DNA from: Microcoleus sp. FACHB-672
GTDB taxonomy: Bacteria; Cyanobacteriota; Cyanobacteriia; Cyanobacteriales; Oscillatoriaceae
Length of the DNA stretch: 64,000 nt
NCBI RefSeq assembly: GCF_014695725.1
Contig: NZ_JACJOU010000015.1
Coordinates: 186,001 to 250,000, forward strand
Direction: 5' to 3'
The notes beneath the pieces were generated by a model, which saw only the letters and a list, made by a program, of their open reading frames with translations, had not been told where the DNA came from and did not search any database. Of this stretch, positions 19,795-29,474 are shown piece after piece (position 1 is the stretch's first letter; every line of letters begins with the position of its first letter). The position numbers and the translations under genes are program-made.

Positions 19795-22008
19795 TTACAA
19801 TTCCCGCTTGCTTGGCTGCACCAGCGCCCGAATCAGGATAGCAGTGATATTGTCGTGACCATTGTACTGATTAGCAAGATTGATCAGTTCACTAACTCCT
19901 TGTTCCAAACTAGCCTCATGACTAAGCAAGGGTTGTAGATGAGTGGAGCCGTGGGTTTCCAGCAAGTCATTATCCGTAAGTCCGTCTGATGCTAGGATCA
20001 GCAACGTGTCTTCGTTGAGTTCCAAAAACTGCACATCAGGATGAACAAAATCCTCATCTCGTGGCCCTAGGGCTTGGGTGAGTTGATAAGCGTCAGGGCG
20101 AGAGTAAGCAGTTTCAGGATCGATACCCCGTTTAATTTCCCGCTGACCGACTTCGTGATCGACGGTAACTTGCCTGAGTCCCTGCCGGCGGCTGAGACGG
20201 TAAAGCCGGCTATCTCCCACATGGGCGACCGCAACTTGGTTATCTTGTACTAACACCAATACTAAAGTAGTCCCCATCCGGCCACTGCCAGAACGGACTT
20301 CTTTTTGATTGACATCAAAAATAGCCTGGTTTGCCAGCAATACCGCCTCACGGATAGTTGCTTCGTTGGGGAGTTGGTCTTGCCAGTGAGTTTGAAAATA
20401 TTGCCGCAAAGTTTCAACCGCTTGGGCGCTAGCAACCTCACCGCCAGCGTGTCCCCCCATGCCATCACAGAGAATATAAAGGCATCGGGCGCGAACTGCG
20501 CGGCCTAAAGGGCTTTCTATCGTAGAGATGTTCGTTACAATCCCGTAGCAGTCTTCATTGTGAGCGCGTTGCCGGCCTACATCTGTAGCACCGGCACTTT
20601 GGAGATTGACCAATTGCATAGGTAAAACCACCGTAGGCATATCTTCATCATCGTCATCGGCATCCACCGGCACAGGTGCAGATGATATTTCCATTTCCTC
20701 AGCAATCGCAACTAAACGACCGCGCAACTCTTCAACCGTCTGGATCACACCTTCCTTGCAATCTACCAGCAACTGGGTGATCGATCCCAATTGAGTGCGC
20801 TGGGATTGAGAAAATAACATCTGCCACAAGTCCCCTAAATCTGACAGCGGCAAGGAAACCTCAGATTTTTCACAATACAACCGTTGCAAACAGAGATTGC
20901 GATCCTCATTCACCCGGAGATTTGTCACCTCTAGCAGGCTTCGCTGGCAGTGCCAAGGTTCCAATGCCGCCCACAGTTCCGTCATTTCGTATAGCCAATG
21001 CAATAACTGGAGGGGAAGAATGTCATCATTGCCCCACTCCGCTAGCAGCAAAGGTAAATCCGAACGATCTTCCAGTAGCACCACTGTCTGGCCATTTTGC
21101 TGCCAAGCATCGTGAATGGCTGGCAAGTTAAGGTCAAACTGCGTCTGTAAGGCCAAATAAGGCTGAGCTGGCACAGGAACGGCTAAGTCAGCCAGGGTTG
21201 GGGTAATCGGGAGAGTGTCGCTAGTGGGCGCTGGTGGGGCCGCCGGCAGGCTAGTTTGAACTGCATCACCTGATCGAACCAGGGCAGCCAAAGGCGACAT
21301 CTGGAAAGGCTGACAGTCTAGGACTTTTACCACCGTTTCAGCGGTGCCGGCCTGAATTTGCGGGAGAGATTTTAGGAGTTTGTAGCGTTGTTGAGGATCT
21401 AAATATTCCGAGGAGAGAACGAGCGTGCTTGCCTCTGAGTCATCTTCTGGCATTGGATCAGCGGCTTGTTGCAGGGGGTTAAGTGGCGGCACTTCTGCTG
21501 TTTCAGCGCTGGCGGTTTCGGGCGTAGGATTGATTGAATTCACCGGCTCAGGCACTGCTTCTGGGACGGTGGGTGTGGAGGTTGACTCGGTTGCTGGATC
21601 TGGAAACGATGAAGGAGGAAAGATTTCATTTTCCTCGATGTCGTTTATCGGTATTTCACTTTCCCATTCATCAATACCGGCATCAGTTGCCAATATTGGT
21701 TGTGGATCGCTGCCGATGACAAAACTTCCGGGCGCTTGGCTTGCCGCTAGAGGACTTGTTTCGGCACCACTGGGGGTGGGACTTGCAATGGGTGCAGAAG
21801 TCGCCGTTGCCGGTTTACCCCCCTCTGTTGAGATAATAGCCAACCACACCGTTCCTGCCTCAGCACCGCAATTCGGGCAGTTTTGGGCATTTAAAGCAAC
21901 CTGACTTTGGCACTGAGAACAATTCTTGTGACTCAGGGAAGTGCCGCATTTTTGACAAAACTTGTTCGTATTGGGGTTTTCAAACTGACATTGGGGACAG
22001 ACAAGCAT
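19795..22008 (-). CDS. PP2C-type Ser/Thr phosphatase with N-terminal zinc ribbons
   Basis: A 737-residue soluble protein. Two four-cysteine zinc ribbons open it (CPQC...CQKC, residues 4-20; CSQC...CPNC, 33-47). A long Pro/Ala/Ser/Glu-rich disordered stretch (about 60-270) and a region of unknown fold (270-450) follow. The catalytic PP2C domain lies at about 480-735: DVGRQRAHNEDCYG, LCDGMGGHAGGEVAS, AHVGDSRLYR, LILASDGLTDND and the final GHDNITAILI. All metal-binding Asp residues of bacterial PP2C phosphatases appear present. It likely reverses phosphorylation by the neighbouring FHA-kinase; that pairing is an inference from position. Confidence 0.92.
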   Translation of the reverse strand: MLVCPQCQFENPNTNKFCQKCGTSLSHKNCSQCQSQVALNAQNCPNCGAEAGTVWLAIISTEGGKPATATSAPIASPTPSGAETSPLAASQAPGSFVIGSDPQPILATDAGIDEWESEIPINDIEENEIFPPSSFPDPATESTSTPTVPEAVPEPVNSINPTPETASAETAEVPPLNPLQQAADPMPEDDSEASTLVLSSEYLDPQQRYKLLKSLPQIQAGTAETVVKVLDCQPFQMSPLAALVRSGDAVQTSLPAAPPAPTSDTLPITPTLADLAVPVPAQPYLALQTQFDLNLPAIHDAWQQNGQTVVLLEDRSDLPLLLAEWGNDDILPLQLLHWLYEMTELWAALEPWHCQRSLLEVTNLRVNEDRNLCLQRLYCEKSEVSLPLSDLGDLWQMLFSQSQRTQLGSITQLLVDCKEGVIQTVEELRGRLVAIAEEMEISSAPVPVDADDDDEDMPTVVLPMQLVNLQSAGATDVGRQRAHNEDCYGIVTNISTIESPLGRAVRARCLYILCDGMGGHAGGEVASAQAVETLRQYFQTHWQDQLPNEATIREAVLLANQAIFDVNQKEVRSGSGRMGTTLVLVLVQDNQVAVAHVGDSRLYRLSRRQGLRQVTVDHEVGQREIKRGIDPETAYSRPDAYQLTQALGPRDEDFVHPDVQFLELNEDTLLILASDGLTDNDLLETHGSTHLQPLLSHEASLEQGVSELINLANQYNGHDNITAILIRALVQPSKREL

Positions 22009-22454
22009 GGTGAGTTATGAGTTGATAGGGGCGGATTTACTGTTCAGTATCAAGGGTTCCACCGACATTTTAGTGAAACCCGCCTGTAATCAGTTTTGAG
22101 TTATGAGTGTAATTCAAAATTCAGGCACGGATGAGTTGCAAGTTTTAACGCTCAAATTTATCAAAATTTTTCAAAAAATAGCCAAAAACACATTGAAGAC
22201 AGAAGTTTTGGGTGGGTGAGAGAGGCCCAAGAAAAAATCCCCCTAGTGATATAGTCTCCTGATGTTCCAGATACAGGCCGGTTGAATGAAAGCCCAAACT
22301 GCTTTTGATCCAGCAAGTTAGTTAAAGGTTTAGGAGAAAATATCTGTCAAAAACAATAAAGTCTCCCAATTTTCTAGATAAACCCTGATTCCATGAAAGC
22401 CCAAAGCAAAGGATGAAGATCCCGCTAGCCTTCTTTGCCTATTTTCTAGGGATT
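22009..22454. repeat. Spacer with a diverged tandem duplication
   Basis: Two segments starting at about 22254 (TCTCCTGATG) and 22363 (TCTCCCAATT) align at about 109-bp spacing and share ATGAAAGCCCAAA. They look like an old tandem duplication in the upstream region of the phosphatase gene. No ORF is supported. Confidence 0.45.
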
Positions 22455-23339
22455 TTAGGTTAGGGGAAGTTCTACCGTAAAGCAAGTTTGACCGGCAGCA
22501 CTTTCTACGTGAATCTTGCCCTCCAAATGATCGATCAGTTTTCGCACCAGCGCTAAGCCCAAGCCGGTGCCGCCTTGTTTCCAAGGATCTGCACTCGGAA
22601 CTCGATAAAACTTCTCAAAAATATGGGGCAGTTCAGATGCAGGAATTTCTGTCCCGGAATTGGTAACTCTTAAGCGCATTTTTCCGCTTTCCACGTCGGC
22701 ACTGAGTGTGATTTGTTCGTGGGGCGGAGTATATTTGCAGGCATTGTTTAACAATTCTGCCAGAATGCGCTCCAGACTGGAAGCATCAGACATAAAGGGG
22801 GGTAAGTTGGCTTCTACATGAACCTCCAACCCTTGGTGCCGATTGCGAGTTCGATCTAGAAAAGGTCGCACGATTTGAGGAATCCACTCCTGAATATCAA
22901 TCGTTTCTAATGCCAGCGCCTGCACACCGGCATCAAGTCGCTGCAAATCCAGCAAATCATTAATTAAACTAATTTCTCGTTCGCACTCGTCATGCAAGAT
23001 TTGGAGGTAACGAGCGGTTTTCTCATTGCAAAAATTTGTAGGTGAGGGGCTTACGACTGGGTTGCCGGTTTTGAAGGCTGAAAGTTTGCAGCCTCCAGCA
23101 ATCTCCAGCATCTGAATCGCCATTTTCATGTTAGACATGGGCGTTCGCAATTCATGGGAAACCGTGCTGAGAAACTCATCTTTGAGCTGGCTAAGTTTTT
23201 GCAGTTCCTCCACTTGGGCTTGCGCTGCTTGATAAAGTCGGGCTTGACGCAGTGCAATCGCACATTGATTTGCCACCTGCTGCACCAAGATAATTTCTGT
23301 GTTGCTAAAAACCCGGCTGGCTGTGTTTAAAACAGCCAA
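22455..23339 (-). CDS. Fragment: histidine kinase core of the broken sensor
   Basis: An open frame of 294 codons from a TTG. It holds the end of a GAF domain (VQQVANQCAIALRQARLYQA), HisKA with the phospho-acceptor His in STVSHELRTPMSNMKMA, and HATPase motifs (LNNACKYTP, GTGLGLALVRKLIDHL). It has no plausible start of its own; the frame runs upstream without a shift to the TAA at 23439. If translated by reinitiation it would be a sensorless kinase. Confidence 0.6.
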   Translation of the reverse strand: MAVLNTASRVFSNTEIILVQQVANQCAIALRQARLYQAAQAQVEELQKLSQLKDEFLSTVSHELRTPMSNMKMAIQMLEIAGGCKLSAFKTGNPVVSPSPTNFCNEKTARYLQILHDECEREISLINDLLDLQRLDAGVQALALETIDIQEWIPQIVRPFLDRTRNRHQGLEVHVEANLPPFMSDASSLERILAELLNNACKYTPPHEQITLSADVESGKMRLRVTNSGTEIPASELPHIFEKFYRVPSADPWKQGGTGLGLALVRKLIDHLEGKIHVESAAGQTCFTVELPLT

Positions 23340-23438
23340 GTGACCGATTACGCCACAATCATCAAAGATCGGACACAGCAGTTTCGCTGATGGGGGCTGA
23401 GCCAGAACGGGACAAGCGAGATCGCCTAACTCAATGCC

Positions 23439-26180
23439 TTAAAACAACTGATAACGTCCAGATTCACAGACGGCAAAGTGCTGTCCGGCTAACAGCTTTT
23501 CATAGACTGCCGGCGCATCTGCCATTGGGGTGATCTGTCCCAAAGCTGAACCTAAAGACGCTTGGGTGTACTCATAACTAATGCTGGCAGTAGTACGCTC
23601 ACTGTTGTACAAAGCCGCGAAACAGTAATCCACTTTGAACACACTTGCAACTTCTTGGACAGCGGTTTGCAAAATCTGCCCCTCATCCAAACTTTCACGC
23701 ACTCGTTCAGTAATTCGCTTCAGCACTTGGGCAAAGTTTAGCGATTCTTGCAGTTCGCTGGTGCGTTCCTCGATTTGACCTTCAAGCTGAGTGTTAAGCA
23801 ACTGCACCTGCTGGTACGGTTCTGATTGCTGGATGGCAATTCCCACCTGTATGGCTAGAGACTTGAGCAGATCGATTTCCAACGGCTGCCACCGGCGTGG
23901 CGCACAACAGTGGTGGGCGATTAGTAATCCCCACAAGTTTTCACCCTGCAAAATTGGCACAACTAAGTTGGCTTTTACTTGAAACTGACTGAGTAAATCG
24001 ATGTGACACTGTTGCAAATTAGAAGTGGCTAAATCCTCAACCGTGCGGACGCGACCTTGTTTATATTGCTCCACGTAAGTTGTGGCTAAGCAGGGGTCGG
24101 AAATAACAGTTCCCAGTAGCTGTGTGTAGCGCTCATCAACGGACTCTACCTCAACCACCCCACTCCAGTTTGGTTCAAAGCGGTAAATTAGCACTCGTTC
24201 CGTTGCCAAAAATTGCCGCACTTCTGCAACGGTGGTGTTGAGAATTGCATTCAGGTTCAGCGATTGGCGGATGCGCGTTTGCACCTGCCCCATCAGCCGC
24301 TCTCGCTCACTTTGATATTGCAACGCGACTTCAGCGACTTTACGCTCTGTAATATCCGTAATCATCTTCAAGGCACCGGCATATTGCCCTGCTGCATCGA
24401 AAATGGGGTTGGCGGAGATCAGCGCCCACAATTCGGAGTGATCTTTGCGGCACAGTTTAAGATCATGCCGTTCTTCGATTCCTTGCCGGCGCTTCTCTAA
24501 ATAATGCTGGGCGCTGGCGCGACTCGACTCGTCTACAAATGAGAGGAATGGCTGCCCTAACATTTCTCCAACTGTGTAGCCCAGCATTTGAGCCATCTGA
24601 GGATTGACAAAATTAGTATTGTCTTGGGCATCCAGTACCCAAACGCCTTCGGTGGTGGTTTCTACGATCCGGCGATATCGCGCTTCACTTTCCCGCAGTG
24701 CTTTTTCGGCTTGCCGGCGGGCGAAGTGGCTGGAAATCATTTCTGCAATGACGCGCAGCACGCGAGCGTCCTCAGCAGACCACTGACGGCATTTTTCTGT
24801 ATCGTCAAAGCCAATAAATCCAAACAGTTCGCCGTTATCGAATTTTATAGGAACGATGAGCAGCGAGCGAATGCTTTGGGCTTGCAGAATTGCTTTTTCT
24901 ACGCCGGCGAGAGTCGGTAAAGTCTCCACATCGGATATCTGGATGGTTTGCTTGCTCACTAGCTGGCTCATCAGCCAGGGAAACAAGGCGGTATCCTGAT
25001 TTTGAAGGTTGTCGATCTGCGGTTGTGTCCCCTCGTCACACCACTCACAGCTATTATCGACTTTGGTGCTGTTTTCTTGAAATTGGAAAATATAGGCGCG
25101 ATTGGCTGCCACCGCTTTTCCTAACACTTGCAAAATTAGATTGAGATCGGTGTCGCCGGTGGAGACAAACAATCTCGATACCTGTGCCAGCGCCTCTTGG
25201 AGTCCTAAACGATGTCGTAGTAAATTTTCTGTTCGCTTGCGTTCTGTAATTCCAGTAAAGTAAACCGCAAGTCCATCGGCAGTGGGATAAGCGTGAACTG
25301 CAAACCAGGCATCTAGAGGTGGATAAAATTCTTCAAATTTTACGGGGACTTGTTCGCTCAATGCTTTATGGTATTCGACATAAAAGGTTGAGCCGGCTGT
25401 TTCGGGAAACTTATCCCACAACCGCTCACCGATCAGTGATTCGCGCTGTTGACGCAGCAACTTTTCGGCCTCCTGATTGAGGTAGGTGAAGCGGAACTGG
25501 TGATCCACCGCAAAAAAGGCGTCGGTGATGCTTTCAAGGATATTAATTGTTTGCCGGTGAGAGCGTCGCAATTCTTGTTCAGCTTGTTTTCGCTCGGTTA
25601 CATCGTGAGCGACTGCATAAATAATGTTTTCCTCCAAACAGGCGGTGGAATTCCACCAAAGCCACTTATAGGAGCCATCCGCGCAGCGATAGCGATTCTC
25701 AAAGGCGAAGGTATCTATTCCGCCGGCTAATTTTGACATTTCTGCTAAGGTTGCGGCGCGATCATCTGGATGGACAAATTCTATAAAGGGTTTGGCTTGC
25801 AATTCTTCTTCTCTCCATAAAACTTTTTCCCAGGCGGGATTCAATCGTTTGAAGTAGCCATCGAAGCCGGTGACGCACAGCATATCAAGGGAAAGGGTGA
25901 AGAAGCGATCATGCTCTTCTTCGGCTCGTTTGCGCTCGGTTATGTCCTTCTGGATGCCGACAAAGTTAACTACTTGACCGGCAATATCCCTTACAGGCGA
26001 AACGTATAATTCATTCCAAAATAATGTGCCATCTTTACAGTAATTTTGCAGAATGGCGTGGCACTCTCGTTGTTCTGCCATCGCTCGCCGCAAGAGTTCG
26101 AGACCTGCGTGATCTCGATTGCTTCCCTGCAAGGTGTCATCTTGAGTGAAGGTGCGCCGTTGGATAGTCTGTGCTTCCAA
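23439..26180 (-). CDS. Fragment: PAS/GAF sensor array of the broken kinase
   Basis: 913 codons from a TTG. It starts in the tail of a GAF domain fused to a truncated LOV-like PAS (NYCKDGTLFWNELYVSPVRD; the flavin-binding NCRFLQ segment is lost). Four to five PAS/GAF units follow, linked by DITERK-type helices, with a phytochrome-like GAF (VLIYRFEPNWSGVVEVESVD) near residues 640-790. It ends at a TAA inside another GAF. There is no kinase domain in this frame. Confidence 0.6.
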   Translation of the reverse strand: MEAQTIQRRTFTQDDTLQGSNRDHAGLELLRRAMAEQRECHAILQNYCKDGTLFWNELYVSPVRDIAGQVVNFVGIQKDITERKRAEEEHDRFFTLSLDMLCVTGFDGYFKRLNPAWEKVLWREEELQAKPFIEFVHPDDRAATLAEMSKLAGGIDTFAFENRYRCADGSYKWLWWNSTACLEENIIYAVAHDVTERKQAEQELRRSHRQTINILESITDAFFAVDHQFRFTYLNQEAEKLLRQQRESLIGERLWDKFPETAGSTFYVEYHKALSEQVPVKFEEFYPPLDAWFAVHAYPTADGLAVYFTGITERKRTENLLRHRLGLQEALAQVSRLFVSTGDTDLNLILQVLGKAVAANRAYIFQFQENSTKVDNSCEWCDEGTQPQIDNLQNQDTALFPWLMSQLVSKQTIQISDVETLPTLAGVEKAILQAQSIRSLLIVPIKFDNGELFGFIGFDDTEKCRQWSAEDARVLRVIAEMISSHFARRQAEKALRESEARYRRIVETTTEGVWVLDAQDNTNFVNPQMAQMLGYTVGEMLGQPFLSFVDESSRASAQHYLEKRRQGIEERHDLKLCRKDHSELWALISANPIFDAAGQYAGALKMITDITERKVAEVALQYQSERERLMGQVQTRIRQSLNLNAILNTTVAEVRQFLATERVLIYRFEPNWSGVVEVESVDERYTQLLGTVISDPCLATTYVEQYKQGRVRTVEDLATSNLQQCHIDLLSQFQVKANLVVPILQGENLWGLLIAHHCCAPRRWQPLEIDLLKSLAIQVGIAIQQSEPYQQVQLLNTQLEGQIEERTSELQESLNFAQVLKRITERVRESLDEGQILQTAVQEVASVFKVDYCFAALYNSERTTASISYEYTQASLGSALGQITPMADAPAVYEKLLAGQHFAVCESGRYQLF

Positions 26181-26281
26181 AACTCCTGGTAAATTTTATG
26201 AGAGTTCCGGTATTAAGTGAGAATTCTTATCTTCTTGACCTAGCTTGATTTGTTTCCCCTGATTCTGATTGCTGCCGGCAA

Positions 26282-26629
26282 TTACACGAATACCGCTGAC
26301 TGTGCTATGGCGGTGAAGCAGGGGGGGTGCACTAAACACAAGGTTTCCATCATTGGCTCACTTGACAGCTGGCTGCCGCTCAACTCTCCAGGTTCTTCCT
26401 GTCCACCCGCACCGGCTTTCAGTAGCAGCGCTTTACCATCGGGTTGCAATTCTAAAATTTTGCAAGACTCTACTTCTAATATTTGGGTCACTAGGGCAAC
26501 CGCTTCGTCTAGCAGCTTGTCTAAAGGAATGCCGGGTAAGGCGAACTGACCTAATTGAGCAACAGCGGCTTGCTGGCGGGCGTGTTCTTGTAAAGAGGCA
26601 ATTAAGTGCGTTTTTTGGCTTCTGAACAC
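26282..26629 (-). CDS. Fragment: GAF domain of the broken kinase
   Basis: 115 codons covering the first GAF domain (QAAVAQLGQFALPGIPLDKL, then LDEAVALVTQILEVESCKIL). After the G7 run the frame turns to nonsense; the alternative frame there reads LLHRHSTVSGIRVIAG, the expected GAF continuation. Confidence 0.5.
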   Translation of the reverse strand: MFRSQKTHLIASLQEHARQQAAVAQLGQFALPGIPLDKLLDEAVALVTQILEVESCKILELQPDGKALLLKAGAGGQEEPGELSGSQLSSEPMMETLCLVHPPCFTAIAQSAVFV

Positions 26630-27390
26630 TTGCGTCCGGTCATGTCGTGCAGCACTACTTGGGTTGCCGGTTGGTTTTCGTATGTGATGGGGATGCCGGC
26701 AACTTCGACTTGGCGATCTTTTGCAAGTCCTGCTTCTACTTGCTTGCTTGCTGTTATGTCTTCACAAACTAACACGATGGCTGTGGGGAGGTTGATTTGC
26801 GAATTCGAGATCGAACTGAGAGGGTCACTTTCTACTTGTCGCAATGAGCCGATGTTTGTAGCAAAAGCATTGTGATGTTGATGTTTTGACAGATGCAACC
26901 CAAGCTTACAGTCAGCACATAGCTGCTCTAAGCAATGGTAGTTTTCATGAAATTGATCGTTAATATTTAGCTGAATTGAGGTTCTAACCCATAAGATGCT
27001 GCCATCTTGCCGCATTAGCCGAAATTCCCATTTACCCTCAGCAACAGGCAATTGCACCCAAGTGGCAAAGGCTGATTGCAGCCCTGCTAAGTCTTGGGCG
27101 TGAACCAGCTCAAAAAGCGAGTTACACTTTAATTCCTCAACGCTATAACCCAGAAGGCTGGCACCATTATGATTGGCTGCCAGCACCTTGGCATCGGCTG
27201 AGTTTAAGGTGAAGTAGATGACAGGACTATTTTCGTACAGGCTGCGATACCACTCTAGTTGTATGTTTGCGCTCCGTAGTGCTTCTTCCATTTGCCGAAT
27301 AGTTGCATTCTCTTTTGCCGGCTCAAAGGCTACGTCTGGCGCTTCATCTTGAGCGTGGCAGTCTTTAATAAATGGGAAGTTGGGGGTCAT
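26602..27390 (-). CDS. Fragment: N-terminal PAS region of the broken kinase
   Basis: 262 codons from an ATG. It contains a PAS domain (about residues 38-150: WYRSLYENSPVIYFTLNSAD) with a PAC tail and ends shortly after DMTGRKCSEAK at an A6 run. In the next frame the linker continues into the GAF fragment. This carries the true start of the original gene. Confidence 0.55.
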   Translation of the reverse strand: MTPNFPFIKDCHAQDEAPDVAFEPAKENATIRQMEEALRSANIQLEWYRSLYENSPVIYFTLNSADAKVLAANHNGASLLGYSVEELKCNSLFELVHAQDLAGLQSAFATWVQLPVAEGKWEFRLMRQDGSILWVRTSIQLNINDQFHENYHCLEQLCADCKLGLHLSKHQHHNAFATNIGSLRQVESDPLSSISNSQINLPTAIVLVCEDITASKQVEAGLAKDRQVEVAGIPITYENQPATQVVLHDMTGRKCSEAKKRT

Positions 27391-28591
27391 AGGTCAACTG
27401 CTACCCTCCAATGAGTTTGTATGTGGTTAAGTAAGGAATTCAATTGCTTGCTAGTTTCTAGGGTTATTCATCAAAGAGTGCACCCATCTTTGGCTCTGCG
27501 ATTATCTTGGCCGGCCTAGACGCCCCAAGCGATTGCTTCTAGATTTCAGGATTCCATAATTCAATAATAAATTTACGATTTTCACACAAAATGTAACTAA
27601 TTCAGTAAAAATTCATTGAGATAAATGCTTAATACACTGCTGAGAGCGGTTTCATCCCCTAGCTGGTAAGCCTGAAAGGATATCACTTTCAGGATTAACT
27701 AAGGGGAACGTTGACTCGGTTGCCCCTGGGTAGAGCGAATCATGGCTTGTGCTTGAAAGTGATGAGTCAGAGTGTAAAAAAAGTAGATAATAACCTGATA
27801 AATTTACGACTTAAAACTAACTAAACAATCATTATAAATTATTTTATTTATCTTGTTTACAGCGAAAGAATTATCGATCAATCCGGTGCCCCTAGCAGTC
27901 AATATGTTCGCGCATTGTTAACAATTGATGTAACCAATAAATCATATTTTTATATAAATTTAAACAAAAAGTTTAATTTTAAGCATATTATTTATTGTGT
28001 TTTTAGAGTTTTAACATTTCCAAAATAACTGAAATTGCATTATTTTTCAATTTTTAGGTAAAAGCCTTTTATATTAATTTAATGCTTATTACTCTGAGCT
28101 GTGTAGTTACTTAATTAGTTTAGTTCTATGTAAATATTTTTCATAAAAATATATTAAATCAAAAAAACATAAAAAATATATTAATTAAAACAATAATGTT
28201 TTTTGGATTTTCACCTTATACTTGAATTTGGTTTTGTTGAAAGCTTTAATTAATTAATTTGATTATAATTAATAAATTTATGTAAGTAGACTGTTGATCA
28301 AAATGTAAGATTGAAAATGAGCACCTAAAGTTATTTATAATTCCCTGAATTTTAGGAGTTATCGTCTCTTAGTAGATTTTACTACTTTAACTATATTAAA
28401 ATCGCTTACTCGTATTTTCTCTACAAAAGAATCACGGTAGCTTTCATAATACGGGCAGTTTCTTTAATAGGAGTTTGCACATTGCCAGGAGTGGAAAACT
28501 GCTGTATATAAATTTGCAACCTTTAATGGGTGGATTCTCAGCAGTTTCCAGTTAATGAATTTGCTGAGGTAGACTCATTTCTCGTTTTTTC
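27391..28591. other. 1.2-kb AT-rich spacer
   Basis: No supportable ORF on either strand. The 27800-28420 part is extremely AT-rich, with runs such as ATATTAATTAAAAC, and looks like eroded DNA. A structured GC-richer patch at 27640-27780 is described separately. It lies upstream of the dead sensor kinase and downstream of the pseudouridine synthase. Confidence 0.5.
27656..27727. other. Possible structured RNA or regulatory element
   Basis: CCTGAAAG (27671-27678) and CTTTCAGG (27686-27693) form a perfect hairpin. CCCCTAG (27656-27662) can pair with CTAAGGGG (27699-27706) around it, and the same AGGGG can instead pair with CCCCT (27723-27727). Two mutually exclusive folds are therefore possible. 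It matches no riboswitch class I recognise. Confidence 0.35.
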
Positions 28592-29266
28592 CTAACGCCT
28601 TATCTTATGATTTTTAATGTTTGAGTTGAGAGAGTGCCGGCTTGAAGTTTTGTTGAGCTGATGTAATGCTAGCAGTTCATCAGAAGTTAAATCTCGCCAC
28701 TGGCCCGGTTCTAAGTCCTGTAAGCGCAGAGGGCCAATGGCAGCCCGCACTAGCCGCAATGTCGGAAACCCGACGGCTGCTGTCATCCGCCTTACTTGAC
28801 GGTTGCGACCTTCTGTAAGGGTTATTTCTAACCATGCCGTCGGGACATTTTTGCGGAACCGAATCGGCGGCTCACGAGGCGGTAGAGAAGGTTCAACCGG
28901 CAATAACTTGACTGATGCCGGTCGGGTGCGGTAATCCTGAATTTTCACCCCTAGGCTCAGCTGTGTGAGTGCTGTAGCGTCCGGAATACGCTCTACTTGC
29001 ACCCAGTAGGTGCGTGGGTGGCCAAACTGAGGCTCAAGCAGCCGGTGTTGCAATTGCCCGTCGTTAGTTAGCAACAGCAATCCTTCGCTGTCAAGATCCA
29101 GACGACCGGCAGGGTAAACCGAAGGCACCGGCACGTAATTTTTAAGTGTCAGCCGGTCAGTATCACAGGGTTCGGCGTCTGTGAACTGGCATAAAACACC
29201 GTAGGGTTTGTAAAACAGCAAATATCGGTAACACACGCTCAGAATTTTAGATTTAAGATTTTGCAT
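28592..29266 (-). CDS. RsuA/RluE-type pseudouridine synthase
   Basis: A 224-residue enzyme that isomerises uridine to pseudouridine in r[18 protein letters not shown]-like residues ([14 protein letters not shown]) open the catalytic domain, the catalytic Asp is in [18 protein letters not shown], and the C-terminal motif is [20 protein letters not shown]. It lacks the N-terminal S4 domain of RsuA/RluB, which fits the RluE subgroup that acts on 23S rRNA; the exact site is an inference. The basic tail after about residue 205 is extra. The start ATG at 29266 lies in a TTTTAGATTT repeat. Confidence 0.92.
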   Translation of the reverse strand: MQNLKSKILSVCYRYLLFYKPYGVLCQFTDAEPCDTDRLTLKNYVPVPSVYPAGRLDLDSEGLLLLTNDGQLQHRLLEPQFGHPRTYWVQVERIPDATALTQLSLGVKIQDYRTRPASVKLLPVEPSLPPREPPIRFRKNVPTAWLEITLTEGRNRQVRRMTAAVGFPTLRLVRAAIGPLRLQDLEPGQWRDLTSDELLALHQLNKTSSRHSLNSNIKNHKIRR

Positions 29267-29306
29267 TGTAGCTAAAATCTAAGATTCCAAATGCAGTGAT
29301 TTAATT

Positions 29307-29474
29307 TTAAGAATCCTGTCCCTGAGAAATTGAAGCTGGCTGACTCAGGATAGGCACTGTATTATCGTGCCATTTGGACACTGGAACTGTATGGGTGGCG
29401 TCACGAGAAGATAAGGCCATCAGCAGATTGAGCAAAAGTGTGAGGATAGCAGCTTGTCGTAATTTTTCTAACAT
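29307..29474 (-). CDS. Small membrane or secreted protein (55 residues)
   Basis: A short gene supported by a strong ribosome-binding site, GGAGGGGGG, six bases before the ATG at 29472-29474. The product starts MLEKLRQAAILTLLLNLLMA, a basic start followed by a hydrophobic core, as in a signal peptide or membrane anchor. About 30 polar residues then end in QGQDS. I do not recognise a family. It lies between the lipoprotein gene upstream and the pseudouridine synthase gene downstream, all on the minus strand, and may be co-transcribed with them. Confidence 0.6.
   Translation of the reverse strand: MLEKLRQAAILTLLLNLLMALSSRDATHTVPVSKWHDNTVPILSQPASISQGQDS

Larger units (their letters stand above)
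22455..27390 (-). pseudogene. Broken multi-sensor PAS/GAF histidine kinase
   Basis: The four frames in this 4.9 kb read as one continuous sensor kinase of about 1,600 codons: PAS, GAF, LOV-like PAS, several PAS/GAF domains, a final GAF, then HisKA and HATPase. Five lesions separate them. (1) A frameshift at an A6 run near 26605. (2) A frameshift at a G7 run, 26321-26327. (3) An in-frame TAA, 26196-26198. (4) A joint near 26145-26155 fusing the GAF tail RRTFTQDD straight to the LOV core LQGSNRDHAGLE, losing the intervening sequence. (5) A TAA at 23439-23441 inside the last GAF, after which the same frame continues GIELGDLACPVLAQPPSAKL into the kinase. Homopolymer shifts could be sequencing errors; the stops and the internal loss argue for real decay. 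Confidence 0.82.

Noticed and set aside
21425-21904. 159-codon plus-strand frame opposite the phosphatase gene
   Set aside because: It lies fully antisense to the disordered region of the PP2C gene, with Ser/Gly/Val-rich low-complexity translation and no ribosome-binding site.
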